From Candidatus Avelusimicrobium aviculae (GTDB lineage: Bacteria; Elusimicrobiota; Elusimicrobia; Elusimicrobiales; Elusimicrobiaceae): a stretch of DNA of 62,425 nt. Below are positions 39,657 through 49,474 of this stretch, one piece after another. The notes beneath the pieces are model-generated. The model saw nothing but the letters and a program-made list of their open reading frames with translations, was not told the origin of the DNA and made no database searches. A program made the position numbers and the translations under genes. The first letter of the stretch is position 1. Every line of letters begins with the position of its first letter. The stretch is taken from positions 1 to 62,425 of the forward strand of contig CALUXF010000008.1 in the NCBI GenBank assembly GCA_944324655.1, given 5' to 3'.

Positions 39657-41575
39657 ACGCGCGGTTTGTATTTCAACGGCCTAAATGAATTTAAAACGGC
39701 GGCTACCGATACCCCCACATCGGCAAATACGGCTTCCCACAAATTAGCATGCCCGGTCAGCCCCAGTAACAAAATCACCGTTTTAATTCCCAGGGCTATC
39801 CAAATATTTTGCCTGACGACATGTAAAGTAAACCGGGCGCAAGCAACAGCTTGGGGAATTTTGATGGGCTCATCGCTCATTAACACCACGTCGGCGGCTT
39901 CCACGGCGGCGTCGCTTCCCAAGGCGCCCATGGCAATTCCCACGTCCGCCCGGGCTAAAACGGGGGCGTCATTAATTCCGTCCCCCGCAAAAGCTAAGGT
40001 CTTTTGGGGCGGCAAAGCCTCTTTAAGCTTTTCTACCAGCCTTACTTTATCCGCGGGAAGCAATTCCGCGTAAAAAGAATCCAGCCCTGTTTCCTGGGCC
40101 GTTTTTTGGGCTGATAAGAAATTATCCCCAGTTAACATCACTATTTGGGTTAAGCCTTGCTTTTTTAAAGCAAAAACAGCCTGCTTCGCTCCGTTTTTTA
40201 ATTTGTCCTCTATGGTTATGGAGCCTGCCAAGCGGCCGTTTATGGCGCAATATAGCGCGTTTGGAGCTGAAATTACGTTCTGCACCCCATGGGATTGTAA
40301 AAAAGAAAGTTTTCCAATGAGCACGTTTTGCCCGTCCACTTGGGCGCTGATTCCCAACCCCGCCGTTTCTTGTATACGGCTCACGCGGGAAACATCTAAT
40401 TCTTTTCCCCAGGCGCACAGCAACGCTTTGGCAACAGGGTGGGAAGAGGCGTGTTCCGCCAGCGCGCAGATTTCCAGCAATTTTTCTTGCGGCAAACCGT
40501 TTGTTTTAACGGAAGACACTTCAAACACGCCTTGGGTAAGCGTACCGGTTTTATCGGTGGCCAACACCCCTAAGCGCGATAATGCTTCCACATAGTTTCC
40601 CCCTTTTACCAATATGCCGTTTTTTGCCATACCGCCAATCCCGCCGAAAAACCCTAAAGGAACCGACAAGACCAACGCGCATGGGCAGGAAATCACCAAA
40701 AATACCAAGGCCCGGTATAACCACACTTTGTATTGCGCCTCCTGCAAAAATAAAGGAGGAAGCAACGCCACCGCCAAAGCCGCCCCCACCACCAAAGGCG
40801 TGTACCAGCGGGCAAAGCGGGATATAAAATTTTCCGTCTTGGCTTTTTTAGAAGCGGCGTGTTCTACCAGTTGAAGTATTTTCGCGCCGGCGCTTTCGTT
40901 GTAAGGCCGCAGAACTTGTATAATCAGTTTTCCGTCTTTGCAAATAAACCCTCCTAAAGCATGCCTGCCCGCACACAAACGGCGGGGGACGGGTTCTCCC
41001 GTCAGGGCGGAGGTATCAACGTAGGCTTCCCCCTCTATGACCGTGCCGTCCAGCGGGATTTTTTCCCCGCTGTAAACGGCTATTAAACTGCCGGGAAGCA
41101 CTTTTTTCGGGTTTACTTTATGCCATTTTCCTCCTTGCTGAATCCGGGCAAAAGGAGGACGCATGTCTAAAAGGGCTTTAATGGAACGGCGGGCGCTGCT
41201 GGAGGCGTATTCTTGAAACGTTTCCCCCACTTGGTAAAAAATCATTACGGCGGCCGCTTCCGGGTATTGCCCCAAAACAAAAGCACCTATTGTTGCGATA
41301 GCCATTAAAAAATTTTCATCTAAAACTTTCCCTTTTTTTAAATTTGCGCCCGCATGTAAAATAACTTCTTTCCCGGCCAAAACCCAAGCTGAAAAACACA
41401 AGGCAAATTGTACGGTTTTTATTTCATTAAAAAAGAAGGAAACAACAAACAGCACGGCGGCCGCCAGCAAAGGGTATTTTTCAGCCGCCAGCTGTCTAAA
41501 ATGATAATTTTTCGGCATTGCACACGGGGCGCCCGCCGTGCAGCAACCGCAGTCGTATTGATGAGAATGGCTCAT
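39653..41575 (-). CDS. Zn/Cd/Pb-transporting P-type ATPase
   Basis: A 640-residue P1B-type heavy-metal efflux pump. It has the metal-site motif CPC (VISCPCALVL, near 295), phosphorylation motif DKTGT (near 339), the HP motif in ASSHPVAK, and GDGINDAP (near 530). There is no folded heavy-metal-associated domain; instead the N-terminus is a short His/Cys stretch (HSHQYDCGCC). The CPC helix and the lack of HMA fit the ZntA/CadA group. It overlaps the ArsR-type repressor gene by 4 nt (ATGA), so the two are translated together. Confidence 0.93.
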   Translation of the reverse strand: MSHSHQYDCGCCTAGAPCAMPKNYHFRQLAAEKYPLLAAAVLFVVSFFFNEIKTVQFALCFSAWVLAGKEVILHAGANLKKGKVLDENFLMAIATIGAFVLGQYPEAAAVMIFYQVGETFQEYASSSARRSIKALLDMRPPFARIQQGGKWHKVNPKKVLPGSLIAVYSGEKIPLDGTVIEGEAYVDTSALTGEPVPRRLCAGRHALGGFICKDGKLIIQVLRPYNESAGAKILQLVEHAASKKAKTENFISRFARWYTPLVVGAALAVALLPPLFLQEAQYKVWLYRALVFLVISCPCALVLSVPLGFFGGIGGMAKNGILVKGGNYVEALSRLGVLATDKTGTLTQGVFEVSSVKTNGLPQEKLLEICALAEHASSHPVAKALLCAWGKELDVSRVSRIQETAGLGISAQVDGQNVLIGKLSFLQSHGVQNVISAPNALYCAINGRLAGSITIEDKLKNGAKQAVFALKKQGLTQIVMLTGDNFLSAQKTAQETGLDSFYAELLPADKVRLVEKLKEALPPQKTLAFAGDGINDAPVLARADVGIAMGALGSDAAVEAADVVLMSDEPIKIPQAVACARFTLHVVRQNIWIALGIKTVILLLGLTGHANLWEAVFADVGVSVAAVLNSFRPLKYKPRV

Positions 41576-41946
41576 TTTTCCCTCACGTGTTCCAAACCCA
41601 GGGTAAACACTTTTTTAACGTGTTCATCCGCTAGACAATAAATTATGCTTTGGCCTTGGCGGCTGCTTTTAACCAGTCTGCTTTGTTTTAGCAGGCGCAG
41701 TTGGTGGGATACGGCGGACTGGGTCATTTTTAACGCGTCTGCCAAATCGCACACGCAAAATTCCGAAGCGCTAAGCGCCCATAAAATTTTAATTCTGGAA
41801 GAATCCGCAAAAGCTTTAAACAAGTCCGCCAGGTCGTACAGTTCTTCTTCCTGCGGAGGATTTTTTTTAAGGGCGTTGGCCGCCGTTTTATGCGCCTGCG
41901 GCTTGGCGCAGACGGCAAAACCCGCCTGTTTTTTAAGATTTGCCAT
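41572..41946 (-). CDS. ArsR/SmtB-family metal-sensing repressor
   Basis: A 124-residue winged-helix repressor. The recognition-helix region is MTQSAVSHQLRLLKQSRLVKS. The a3 metal site ELCVCD appears as EFCVCDLADAL, typical of Cd/Pb/Zn sensors such as CadC, and extra Cys/His residues lie in the N-terminal arm (CAKPQAH). Metal binding should release it from the palindrome just upstream and switch on the efflux pump encoded downstream. I chose the ATG at 41946. Confidence 0.92.
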   Translation of the reverse strand: MANLKKQAGFAVCAKPQAHKTAANALKKNPPQEEELYDLADLFKAFADSSRIKILWALSASEFCVCDLADALKMTQSAVSHQLRLLKQSRLVKSSRQGQSIIYCLADEHVKKVFTLGLEHVREK

Positions 41947-41960
41947 AACAAATAACCTCA

Positions 41961-41986
41961 AATATATGAATATATGTTCATATATT
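41961..41986. promoter_or_regulatory. Operator of the ArsR-type repressor
   Basis: A 26-bp palindrome, AATATATGAA-TATATG-TTCATATATT, with perfect 10-bp arms, 14 nt upstream of the repressor ATG. It matches the 12-2-12-type ArsR/SmtB operator form. Autoregulation is inferred. Confidence 0.8.
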
Positions 41987-42099
41987 ATTATATCTTTTTT
42001 TATAGGTTTGTCAATAATATTTTTGGGCTTGCCTTGTTAAAGCTTTTTATTATACTATACAGTGTAAGCTGATTTTTATATATAGTAAGGAGATTTGCC

Positions 42100-42570
42100 A
42101 TGCAAAACACAAAAGGTTTTACCTTAATTGAATTGTTGGTGGTGGTATTGATTATCGGCATTTTGTCTTCTGTGGCTCTTCCGCAGTATACCATTTCGGT
42201 GGAAAAAGCCCGCTTAACGGAAGGTTTTTTAAATGCCAAAGCCATGACGGACTCTATCCAGCGTTACCGCCAGGCTAACCCCACATTGGGCTGCCCCACG
42301 GACAATACGGCTTTAGACGCGGACTTGCAGGGCGGCCGCTGGGATAACCCTAACGGCGGAACGGTATTTTCCACCAAAAATTTTACATTTACCTTAAGAA
42401 ATAACTGCACGGTGGATGTTTGCAGAAGAGATGAAGGCACCGCTACTTGCATTGTCAGTTGGACGCAAATTATCCCGGACCAGGACAGCAGCTCCAACTA
42501 CCGTATTAATATTACAAGCGACGGTACTACCGACGGACAAAAACTGGCAGAGTTTGTAGGAGCTTTATAA
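42100..42570 (+). CDS. Type IV pilin-like protein (pseudopilin)
   Basis: A 156-residue prepilin. The leader is short (MQNTKG) with the peptidase cleavage site G-FTLIELLVVVLIIGIL and Glu at +5. The globular domain holds five cysteines (in LGCP, NNCT, DVCRR and ATCIV). It would be assembled into a pilus or type II secretion pseudopilus by machinery not in this window. It has a Shine-Dalgarno (AAGGAG), a -10-like TATACT upstream and its own terminator, so it is a single-gene unit. Confidence 0.93.
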   Translation: MQNTKGFTLIELLVVVLIIGILSSVALPQYTISVEKARLTEGFLNAKAMTDSIQRYRQANPTLGCPTDNTALDADLQGGRWDNPNGGTVFSTKNFTFTLRNNCTVDVCRRDEGTATCIVSWTQIIPDQDSSSNYRINITSDGTTDGQKLAEFVGAL

Positions 42571-42588
42571 GACGGACTGTTCTTTTTA

Positions 42589-42615
42589 AAACCCCGTTTC
42601 AAACGGGGTTTTTTT
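42589..42615 (+). terminator. Pseudopilin gene terminator
   Basis: The stem AACCCCGTTT/AAACGGGGTT followed by seven T. Confidence 0.85.
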
Positions 42616-42690
42616 ATGTGTAATATATGCTTCCGTGAAAGCGCAAAATATCCGCTTTTATTAGTGCCGTCTTTTGGTTTCAAGCAAATG

Positions 42691-42717
42691 AAAACAGCCT
42701 TGATTTCTCAAGGCTGT
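42691..42717 (-). terminator. Terminator of the mnmE-murG operon
   Basis: A perfect 10-bp stem ACAGCCTTGA/TCAAGGCTGT with a 4-nt loop, followed on the minus strand by TTTT. It lies just after murG. Confidence 0.75.
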
Positions 42718-42740
42718 TACACGAAAACTAACGCCACGCT

Positions 42741-43835
42741 CTAGATCTTTTTTAAAATCTCGGCTATATTATCCGCCGCGTGCAAGGGGTTGGGTATATC
42801 CAGCTTGGCGTAATTTTCCGCCATGGTACGAAGCATGGCGTCATTTTGCACAAGAAGCGCGCGGTTTAAAAACTGGTAAATTTCCTGTTCCAACCGTTCC
42901 CCCTCCAACGCAATCACAGCACAGCCGACGGATTGCAATATTTTGGCGTTATAATATTGGTGGTTGGCGGCGGCGTACGGATAGGGCACCAAAAGCGCCG
43001 GTTTGCGGCAATAAATCAGCTCCGCCAGCGTGCTGGCGCCGCTGCGGCATATAGCCAAATCACACGCTTGCAAAAGCTCATAAATCTCATTGGAATATGG
43101 CAGCACGCATACATTAAGCGTGCGCCCGTATTGGTTTTTTATGGTTTGGTACCAGCGTTCCCCGCTGATATGGATAAAGTGGACATCTTGGTTTTCCGCC
43201 ACAACGCGTTTTACCGCTTGAATGACCGCCGCGTTTAAGCCTTTGGCTCCTTGGCTGCCGCCAAAGATAAGGACGGTTTTTTGTTGGGGGTTTAGCTCCA
43301 GCTCTTTTAATATTTTTTTGCGGTCCACGGGAATAGCAAATTCACTGCGAATAGGGGTGCTGGTTAAAACGGTGTTTTTTATTTTTTCATTGGTAGGAAG
43401 CCCCAATAAGAATAAATCCGCAAAGCGAGCGCAAACTTTGTTGGCCAGGCCGATTTTTGTGTTAGAGTCATGCACCGCCGTTTTTATACCCATGCGGTGG
43501 GCCTGAAAAATAAGCGGGAAAGAAATATACCCCCCTGTTCCCAGGCAGACGTCTGGTTTAAAATCTTGGATTACCTGCCTCATTTGGAGCAAAGCTACCC
43601 ACAGTTTAGCGATAAATTTAAAATAGGGCAGCGGATTAATCCCCCGGGAAAAACCCATAAAGTCCACTTCGCGGAATTTTAACTTATTATCCTGCAAGAT
43701 TTGGATAGCCGGGTCATTCTTGCGCACCACAAACAGTACGCTCATGCCTTGGCTGTTTAATAATCTGCCCAAAGCGAAACCGGGGTAAAAATGCCCGCCC
43801 GTTCCGCCGGAAGCGATAATAAAACGTTTATTCAT
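42741..43835 (-). CDS. murG: Lipid I N-acetylglucosaminyltransferase MurG
   Basis: A 364-residue peripheral membrane GT-B glycosyltransferase that adds GlcNAc to lipid I to form lipid II. It has the N-terminal glycine loop SGGTGGHFYPG (about 9-19) and the C-domain motifs FGGSQGAKGLN and CRSGASTLAE. Full length. It starts directly after ftsW and is the last gene of the operon. Confidence 0.96.
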   Translation of the reverse strand: MNKRFIIASGGTGGHFYPGFALGRLLNSQGMSVLFVVRKNDPAIQILQDNKLKFREVDFMGFSRGINPLPYFKFIAKLWVALLQMRQVIQDFKPDVCLGTGGYISFPLIFQAHRMGIKTAVHDSNTKIGLANKVCARFADLFLLGLPTNEKIKNTVLTSTPIRSEFAIPVDRKKILKELELNPQQKTVLIFGGSQGAKGLNAAVIQAVKRVVAENQDVHFIHISGERWYQTIKNQYGRTLNVCVLPYSNEIYELLQACDLAICRSGASTLAELIYCRKPALLVPYPYAAANHQYYNAKILQSVGCAVIALEGERLEQEIYQFLNRALLVQNDAMLRTMAENYAKLDIPNPLHAADNIAEILKKI

Positions 43836-45068
43836 TTATCTGTTCCTCGTTTTATAGTGAGTAAAGTCTTCCCGCAAAGGGGTTTTAGGGGCCGAGTCCG
43901 ACGCGGCCATATTAAGTAAAATTCCCATCATTACCAGCGTCATAATCACCGAAGATCCCCCATAAGAAAAAAACGGCAGGGCAATCCCTTTAGTGGGCAT
44001 AAGGCCTATGGCCATAGCCATATTGATAAACGCTTGGACGCAAATGGTAATAGTCAACCCAAAAATAAGCAGGCTGTTAAAGTTATTGCGCGCTACCCTC
44101 GCCAAACTGATCCCCCGCACTAACAGCCAGCAAAAAAACGCCAATAATACAGCCGCCCCCAAAAGGCCCACTTCTTCACACATAATAGAAAAAATAAAAT
44201 CCGTATGGGCGGCCGGCAAATATTCCAATTTTAATTCGCTGTTTCCTAACCCTTTTCCAAACCAACCGCCCGACCCCACCGCCATAAAAGATTGGGTTAG
44301 TTGATAGCCAATGCCTCCGGGGTCCGCCTCCGGGTTTAAAAAGGAAAATAAACGTTCCCGGCGGTAAGGTACAAACAACAGTTGTTGTACGGCTACCGGT
44401 AAGGCAATTAATACCGGCACCGCCAAATGTTTTATTTTTGCGCCCGCCGCAAACAACATAGCGCCTATCACTACCGTCATTAAGGCGGGGGTTCCAAAGT
44501 CCCGCGCGATTAAAATAAGCCCCAGCGTAATGGCTGTTACCACTAGGGGTTTTATCATCAGCATCCAATTTTTAGACAGCTTTCCCTGCACCGTGCTTAA
44601 GTAATCCGCCACATAGATAACCAGCGTTACTTTGGCGATTTCGGAAGGTTGCAAATTAAACACCCCTAAATCAATCCAGCGGTGCACATTGGCAATGGGT
44701 TTGGTAAAAAGCACTATCGTAAGCAACAGCCAAGTCACATACATTAAATGGATGGGTTTAAAAATCCACAGTTTTTGCAATTTATCGTAAAATTGCCATA
44801 AAAATAAGGCGGAGGCTATGCCCAGTATGTCAAACAAGACTTGCCGCTGAAAGTAAGAGATAGAATCAAACGCGCTGGAAGAATAGGTAAAAATCAGCCC
44901 AAACAGCACAAAAGCGAAAGTGATAAAAGCCAACGGTTTATCCATTGGCAATGGGCACCATGTTCCCTGTACCGGCAAAGGGTTATGCACCGCTCCCCAC
45001 GGGCGGGGCTGTGGCTTTTTTTTAATAAAATTATTTTTTTTGCCGGAACGGGTGAACAATTTTGGCAT
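43836..45068 (-). CDS. ftsW: Septal glycosyltransferase FtsW
   Basis: A 410-residue SEDS-family polymerase of septal peptidoglycan with about ten membrane helices. Hallmarks include RWIDLGVFNLQPSEIAK, GLGNSELKLEYLPAAHTDFIFSIMCEE and the C-terminal LPFFSYGGSS. The first 45 residues are a basic Pro-rich cytoplasmic tail. It lies between mraY and murG and acts with the FtsI-type transpeptidase of the same operon. Confidence 0.96.
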   Translation of the reverse strand: MPKLFTRSGKKNNFIKKKPQPRPWGAVHNPLPVQGTWCPLPMDKPLAFITFAFVLFGLIFTYSSSAFDSISYFQRQVLFDILGIASALFLWQFYDKLQKLWIFKPIHLMYVTWLLLTIVLFTKPIANVHRWIDLGVFNLQPSEIAKVTLVIYVADYLSTVQGKLSKNWMLMIKPLVVTAITLGLILIARDFGTPALMTVVIGAMLFAAGAKIKHLAVPVLIALPVAVQQLLFVPYRRERLFSFLNPEADPGGIGYQLTQSFMAVGSGGWFGKGLGNSELKLEYLPAAHTDFIFSIMCEEVGLLGAAVLLAFFCWLLVRGISLARVARNNFNSLLIFGLTITICVQAFINMAMAIGLMPTKGIALPFFSYGGSSVIMTLVMMGILLNMAASDSAPKTPLREDFTHYKTRNR

Positions 45069-45074
45069 AATAGA

Positions 45075-46160
45075 TTACCTTATTTTAAGTGAGGCCAGCG
45101 CCAGCAACATCAGCATGGCGCCCACAATCCAAAAGCGCACAATTACTTTTGGTTCGGCTATACCCATTAGTTCAAAATGGTGGTGTATAGGAGTCATTTT
45201 AAAAAGGCGTTTGCCGTGGGTTAATTTAAAATACCCCATTTGAAGCATAACAGACAGCGTTTCCAATACAAAAATACCGCCCGCGATGGGAAGCAGCAGC
45301 TCTTGCTTTACACACAATGCCGCCGTACCGATAACCCCCCCTAAAAAGAGCGAGCTGGTATCTCCCATAAACACCTGGGCCGGGTAGGCGTTAAACCATA
45401 AAAACCCTATGCATGCCCCTGCCAACGCCCCCATAAAAACGGTTATTTCCCCCGCGCCGGGAACGTAAATAATTTTTAAATAATCGGCAAAGTGTATATT
45501 CCCCGCTAGGTAGGCCACCACCCCGTAAGCGGCCGCCGTAAATACCATGCATCCGGCGGCTAAACCGTCCAGCCCGTCCGTCAGATTGGTGGCGTTGGAG
45601 GAGCCCACTATCACCAGCATGGAAAAAGCAAAATAGAAAACGGATAAATCCACAAACATTTTGCTCATATACGGTATCATCACCGAGGTAGCGTAATTGC
45701 CGTTGGGCGGATTGGCCCCCAAGTATCCCACCACTACCAAAGCGGTAAAAAGCTGTATGGCAAATTTGACGGAAGATTTCATTCCTTCCGGGTTCTTTTT
45801 AACCAGCTTGGTGTAATCGTCCATAATCCCGGCGCTGGCCAGGGCTACGGTGGTAAAAATCATCAGCCAAATATACGGGTTGTCCAAACGGGCCCATAAC
45901 AGCACGCTGGCTAATAAACTGACTAAAATCAGCAGCCCGCCCATCGTAGGCGTACCGCTTTTGGACAGATGGGACGCCGGCCCGTATTCCCTTTCTATTT
46001 GCTGTATTTTATAGGAGCGCAGCTTGGCCACCACCGCCGGCCCAATAAGCAAGCTGATGAAAAAAGACGTAAACACCGCCGCGCCGGTGCGAAAGGTAAT
46101 GTAATTGAAAATATTAAGGAAAGTAAATTCATCCTTAAATTGGGTAAGATAATATAACAC
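45075..46160 (-). CDS. mraY: Phospho-N-acetylmuramoyl-pentapeptide transferase
   Basis: A 361-residue integral membrane enzyme that makes lipid I. It has ten predicted helices, the conserved DDYTKLVKKNPEGM and NATNLTDGLDGLA blocks and a C-terminal TPIHHHFELMG. The start is GTG at 46160, supported by a Shine-Dalgarno (AAGGAG) inside the end of murF. The murF stop is immediately adjacent. Confidence 0.97.
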   Translation of the reverse strand: MLYYLTQFKDEFTFLNIFNYITFRTGAAVFTSFFISLLIGPAVVAKLRSYKIQQIEREYGPASHLSKSGTPTMGGLLILVSLLASVLLWARLDNPYIWLMIFTTVALASAGIMDDYTKLVKKNPEGMKSSVKFAIQLFTALVVVGYLGANPPNGNYATSVMIPYMSKMFVDLSVFYFAFSMLVIVGSSNATNLTDGLDGLAAGCMVFTAAAYGVVAYLAGNIHFADYLKIIYVPGAGEITVFMGALAGACIGFLWFNAYPAQVFMGDTSSLFLGGVIGTAALCVKQELLLPIAGGIFVLETLSVMLQMGYFKLTHGKRLFKMTPIHHHFELMGIAEPKVIVRFWIVGAMLMLLALASLKIR

Positions 46161-47513
46161 TTAAATCTCCTTAAAAATATTTTCAAAATTCATGGAGCGC
46201 GAAGCTTTTACCAAGCAGGTGCCGCTCTTCTTTTTTAACAATTTTTTAAGCTCGCCTGTCCAGTCCGCCGGGGTTTTGCCGTAAATGGCGTGAACACCGC
46301 CGGATTTTCGCAACACTTCATAGGCGTAGTGCATTTGTTCCCCAGCCAGGAAGGCATAATCCACCTGGTTATCTAAAAGCTGGCGGGCTATCAAGCGGTG
46401 ATAATCTTTGGAGGAAGGCCCCAGTTCTTTCATATCCCCCAGCACGGCAATGCGCGGGGTGGAGACTTCTTTGCCTAAAATATCCAGGGCGGCTTTCATG
46501 CTGGCCGGGTTGGCGTTGTAGCAATCCAAAATAAAATGCACCCCGTTCTTTTCCACCCGTTCCAAACGCATGGGCATGGGCGTAAAAGCCAAAAGGCCTT
46601 TTTTAATTTCGTCCATATATATCCCCAGCGCGATAGCGGCCGCGGCGGCCGCCGCGGCGTTGTATTTGTCATGCGGGTGCAGGTTAATATCCAGCACATA
46701 AGCTTCCCCTTTGTAGGTGAAAGAGAATTTATCCTGCGTGTCCAAAATACGCAAGGCGGCGGAAGGGCTGTATCCAAAAGGAATGGCTTTGCCTTTAAAT
46801 TCCGTCTGCAAGCGCGAGAGCATGGGATCATCGGTATTATAAACCAGGGTTCCGCCAAAATTTAAATGTTTGGCAATTTCCGTTTTGGTTTTATAGACGG
46901 TTTCCAAATCTTTAAAATATTCCAAATGGGCGGCTGAAATATTGGTGATAACGGCCACGTCCGGCACGGCGATGGCGGCCAGCTCGTCAATGTCGCCGGG
47001 GTGGGAGGCGCCCAGTTCAAAAATGCCGTATTTATGTTTGGGCTGTATTTCCAACAAAGAAAAAGGCGTGCCAAACTGATTGTTGAAATTGCCCATATTG
47101 GCTACCGTTTCGCCTGCTTGTTCACAAATGGCTTTAAGCATTTGCTTGGTGGTGCTTTTACCGTTGGAGCCGGTAACCGCCGCCACTTTTAAGGTGCTGT
47201 TTAAACGGTGGTATTTGGCTAAATCCTGCAAGGCCCGTAATGTGTTTTTTACATAAATAAAGGAAACGTTTTCATCGGTTATTTTAGGGCAGTTGGCTTT
47301 TTCAGCCACGATTAAAGAAGCCCCTTTTTTGATTACCTGGCTGATAAATTGGTGCGCGTCATGTTTTAACCCTTTTAACGCGATAAAAGCGTCCCCCTTG
47401 GTTACTACGCGGCTGTCCGTAATAAAACTGGTAATCTTGGCGGAAGGCGTATTGCTTTTAAGCTCTCCTTTCATGATTTCCGCGGTTTTAGCAAACGTCA
47501 AGTTTAATTTCAT
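46161..47513 (-). CDS. murF: UDP-MurNAc-tripeptide-D-Ala-D-Ala ligase
   Basis: A 450-residue Mur ligase that adds D-Ala-D-Ala to the UDP-MurNAc tripeptide. It has the ATP loop GSNGKSTTKQM (about 114-124), the middle-domain NMGNFNNQFGTPFSLLE typical of MurF, and a C-terminal domain with LDCYNANPASMKAAL. Shine-Dalgarno AAGGAG. murE, which usually precedes murF, is absent here. Confidence 0.96.
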   Translation of the reverse strand: MKLNLTFAKTAEIMKGELKSNTPSAKITSFITDSRVVTKGDAFIALKGLKHDAHQFISQVIKKGASLIVAEKANCPKITDENVSFIYVKNTLRALQDLAKYHRLNSTLKVAAVTGSNGKSTTKQMLKAICEQAGETVANMGNFNNQFGTPFSLLEIQPKHKYGIFELGASHPGDIDELAAIAVPDVAVITNISAAHLEYFKDLETVYKTKTEIAKHLNFGGTLVYNTDDPMLSRLQTEFKGKAIPFGYSPSAALRILDTQDKFSFTYKGEAYVLDINLHPHDKYNAAAAAAAAIALGIYMDEIKKGLLAFTPMPMRLERVEKNGVHFILDCYNANPASMKAALDILGKEVSTPRIAVLGDMKELGPSSKDYHRLIARQLLDNQVDYAFLAGEQMHYAYEVLRKSGGVHAIYGKTPADWTGELKKLLKKKSGTCLVKASRSMNFENIFKEI

Positions 47514-47522
47514 AGAGTCTCC

Positions 47523-49217
47523 TTAATTAATAAAATCCACTTGGTCAGGCGCTATGCCTTTTAAAGTAAGTAAATTTTCGGCAATTTGTTTAAAGGCCGG
47601 GGCGGCCGCCGTTCCGCCAAAGGTGTATTTGGATGGGTTATCCAACACTACCAAAATGGTAAACTGCGGGTTGCTTGCCGGCACAAACCCGCAAAAGGAA
47701 ACGATGTGGTTCCTTTTCCCATATCCCCCCTCTTTGCTTAATTTCTCCGCCGTACCCGTTTTACCCGCTACGGTATAACCTTTTATTTGGGCGCGTTTGC
47801 CGCTGCCCGCTTCCACCACGCTTTGAAGCACTTTTGTCATAATTTTAGCGGTTTCTGGTTTTATGACCCGGCGGATTTTGACCGGTTTGGATTTTTTATC
47901 CACGCGTCCGTCCGCATATTCTATGCGGTCCACCAAATGCGGCTGCATCAGCGTGCCGCCGTTGGCGATGGCGGAATAGGCGTTAATAAGCTGTATAGGC
48001 GTAAGAGAAATACCGTAACCATAGCCTTTGGTGGCCAAGTCCACCTTGGTCCATTTGTTATAAGGGGGCACATTGCCTTTGGCTTCCCCGTTAAAATTGA
48101 TGTCCGTCTTGGTGCCAAACCCAAACGCCTTTAAATAATAAAATAAGTTTTTGGCTCCCAGATCCACCGCTATTTTCCCGGCGCCGATATTGGAAGAAAG
48201 CTGCATAATCTCCGGTATAGAAAGGAAGTCTTTGTCATGCTGGTTGTCCCGTATGGTAAAGCCGCGGGCCACTTCCCATTTGCGTCCGTCCATGTCAATA
48301 GAATCCGTAACCGTAACGGTGCCCGCGTCCAACGCCGAAGAAATGGCAATGGTTTTAAATGTGGACCCCGGCTCATACGTAAATTGAAAACCTAAAGACT
48401 GCCCGTCTTTTACCGGGTAAGAAGCCGCCGCCAATATTTTACCGGTGGACGGTTCCTGCACCAGCGCAATACCGTGTTCCGCCCCGTATTCTTCCACAGA
48501 TTTTTTAAGCGCTTCCTCGGCAAAGAACTGGGCTTGCAAATCTATGGTTAAATACACGTCTCCCACGGAGCGGTGCTCCTTTAAATTGCGGTCATAAATC
48601 ACTTCCCCCCTCCGGGCGCGTTTTGCGCGTTTTTTGCTGATGTCCTGGCTTAGTTCCCGGTTGTACATTTGCTCTATGCCGGACAGACCGTAATTTTTGG
48701 AGTTGGACGCCCCTAATAAGTCAATGGCCGTTTCCCCATACGGATGGATGCGCTCGTATTCCGGCGTTAAATCCAGCCCCTGCCCCAAAGAGGTGCGCAG
48801 CGTAGGCACAATTTGCATGTATACGTCCGGCTTTATTTTTTTGGCTACAAAGAAGAAGTTGCGGTTTCTTCTCCATTTTTCCAAAATACGCTCTTTGGGT
48901 ATGCCCAAGGTCTTGGCTAAAAAAGAAATGGTTTTGTTTCTGTCTTTTACGTAGCGCTTGGATATGCCGCAGGAATGGGTGCGCACGGACTGGGCCAAAA
49001 AATTACCGTTGACGTCCAAAATTTTCCCTCTTAAGCGGTCTTCCGCCAAATAGTTATAAATGGCGCGTTCCGCTTTGGTGGTAAATTTATCATGCTGGAA
49101 AGTTTGCATATAAAACAAACGCAGCGCAATAGCCAGCGGCGCGATTAAACACAAAAGCCCGCATATTTTCATGCGGTTTTTAACGTCATAAATAAACGGG
49201 CTGGAGCGTTTAAACAT
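47523..49217 (-). CDS. ftsI: Penicillin-binding protein, FtsI type
   Basis: A 564-residue class B transpeptidase of the division septum. It has one N-terminal membrane helix, a dimerisation domain, then the transpeptidase domain with STFK (active Ser near 284), SSN (near 340) and KTGTAEK (near 485). There are no PASTA repeats. It lies between ftsL and murF in the division cluster, which supports FtsI over sporulation-type paralogues. Confidence 0.94.
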   Translation of the reverse strand: MFKRSSPFIYDVKNRMKICGLLCLIAPLAIALRLFYMQTFQHDKFTTKAERAIYNYLAEDRLRGKILDVNGNFLAQSVRTHSCGISKRYVKDRNKTISFLAKTLGIPKERILEKWRRNRNFFFVAKKIKPDVYMQIVPTLRTSLGQGLDLTPEYERIHPYGETAIDLLGASNSKNYGLSGIEQMYNRELSQDISKKRAKRARRGEVIYDRNLKEHRSVGDVYLTIDLQAQFFAEEALKKSVEEYGAEHGIALVQEPSTGKILAAASYPVKDGQSLGFQFTYEPGSTFKTIAISSALDAGTVTVTDSIDMDGRKWEVARGFTIRDNQHDKDFLSIPEIMQLSSNIGAGKIAVDLGAKNLFYYLKAFGFGTKTDINFNGEAKGNVPPYNKWTKVDLATKGYGYGISLTPIQLINAYSAIANGGTLMQPHLVDRIEYADGRVDKKSKPVKIRRVIKPETAKIMTKVLQSVVEAGSGKRAQIKGYTVAGKTGTAEKLSKEGGYGKRNHIVSFCGFVPASNPQFTILVVLDNPSKYTFGGTAAAPAFKQIAENLLTLKGIAPDQVDFIN

Positions 49218-49219
49218 AG

Positions 49220-49474
49220 TTAATCTTCCAATACCACCACATTATGCGGTTTGGTAAATTGCATGCCTAATTTTTCCTGCGCCAGCGCGGAAACATGTGC
49301 CGGGCTTTCCAGGCGGGCAATTTCCAGCTGCACATATTGGTTGCGCGCTTCCTGCACTTCCACATGGTTTTGCAGTTTGCTTATTTCCCGGCCGGAGCGG
49401 TTAATTTCCATACGCATAACCACTACGCCCATGGCAAAAACGCTGATTAAAAATAAAACGGCGAATATTTTCAT
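49220..49474 (-). CDS. ftsL: FtsL-like small division protein
   Basis: An 84-residue bitopic protein with a membrane helix at about 3-20 and a periplasmic coiled coil (EISKLQNHVEVQEARNQYVQ). Sequence alone is weak, but its place between rsmH and ftsI and its size match FtsL. It overlaps the end of rsmH by 4 nt. Confidence 0.82.
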   Translation of the reverse strand: MKIFAVLFLISVFAMGVVVMRMEINRSGREISKLQNHVEVQEARNQYVQLEIARLESPAHVSALAQEKLGMQFTKPHNVVVLED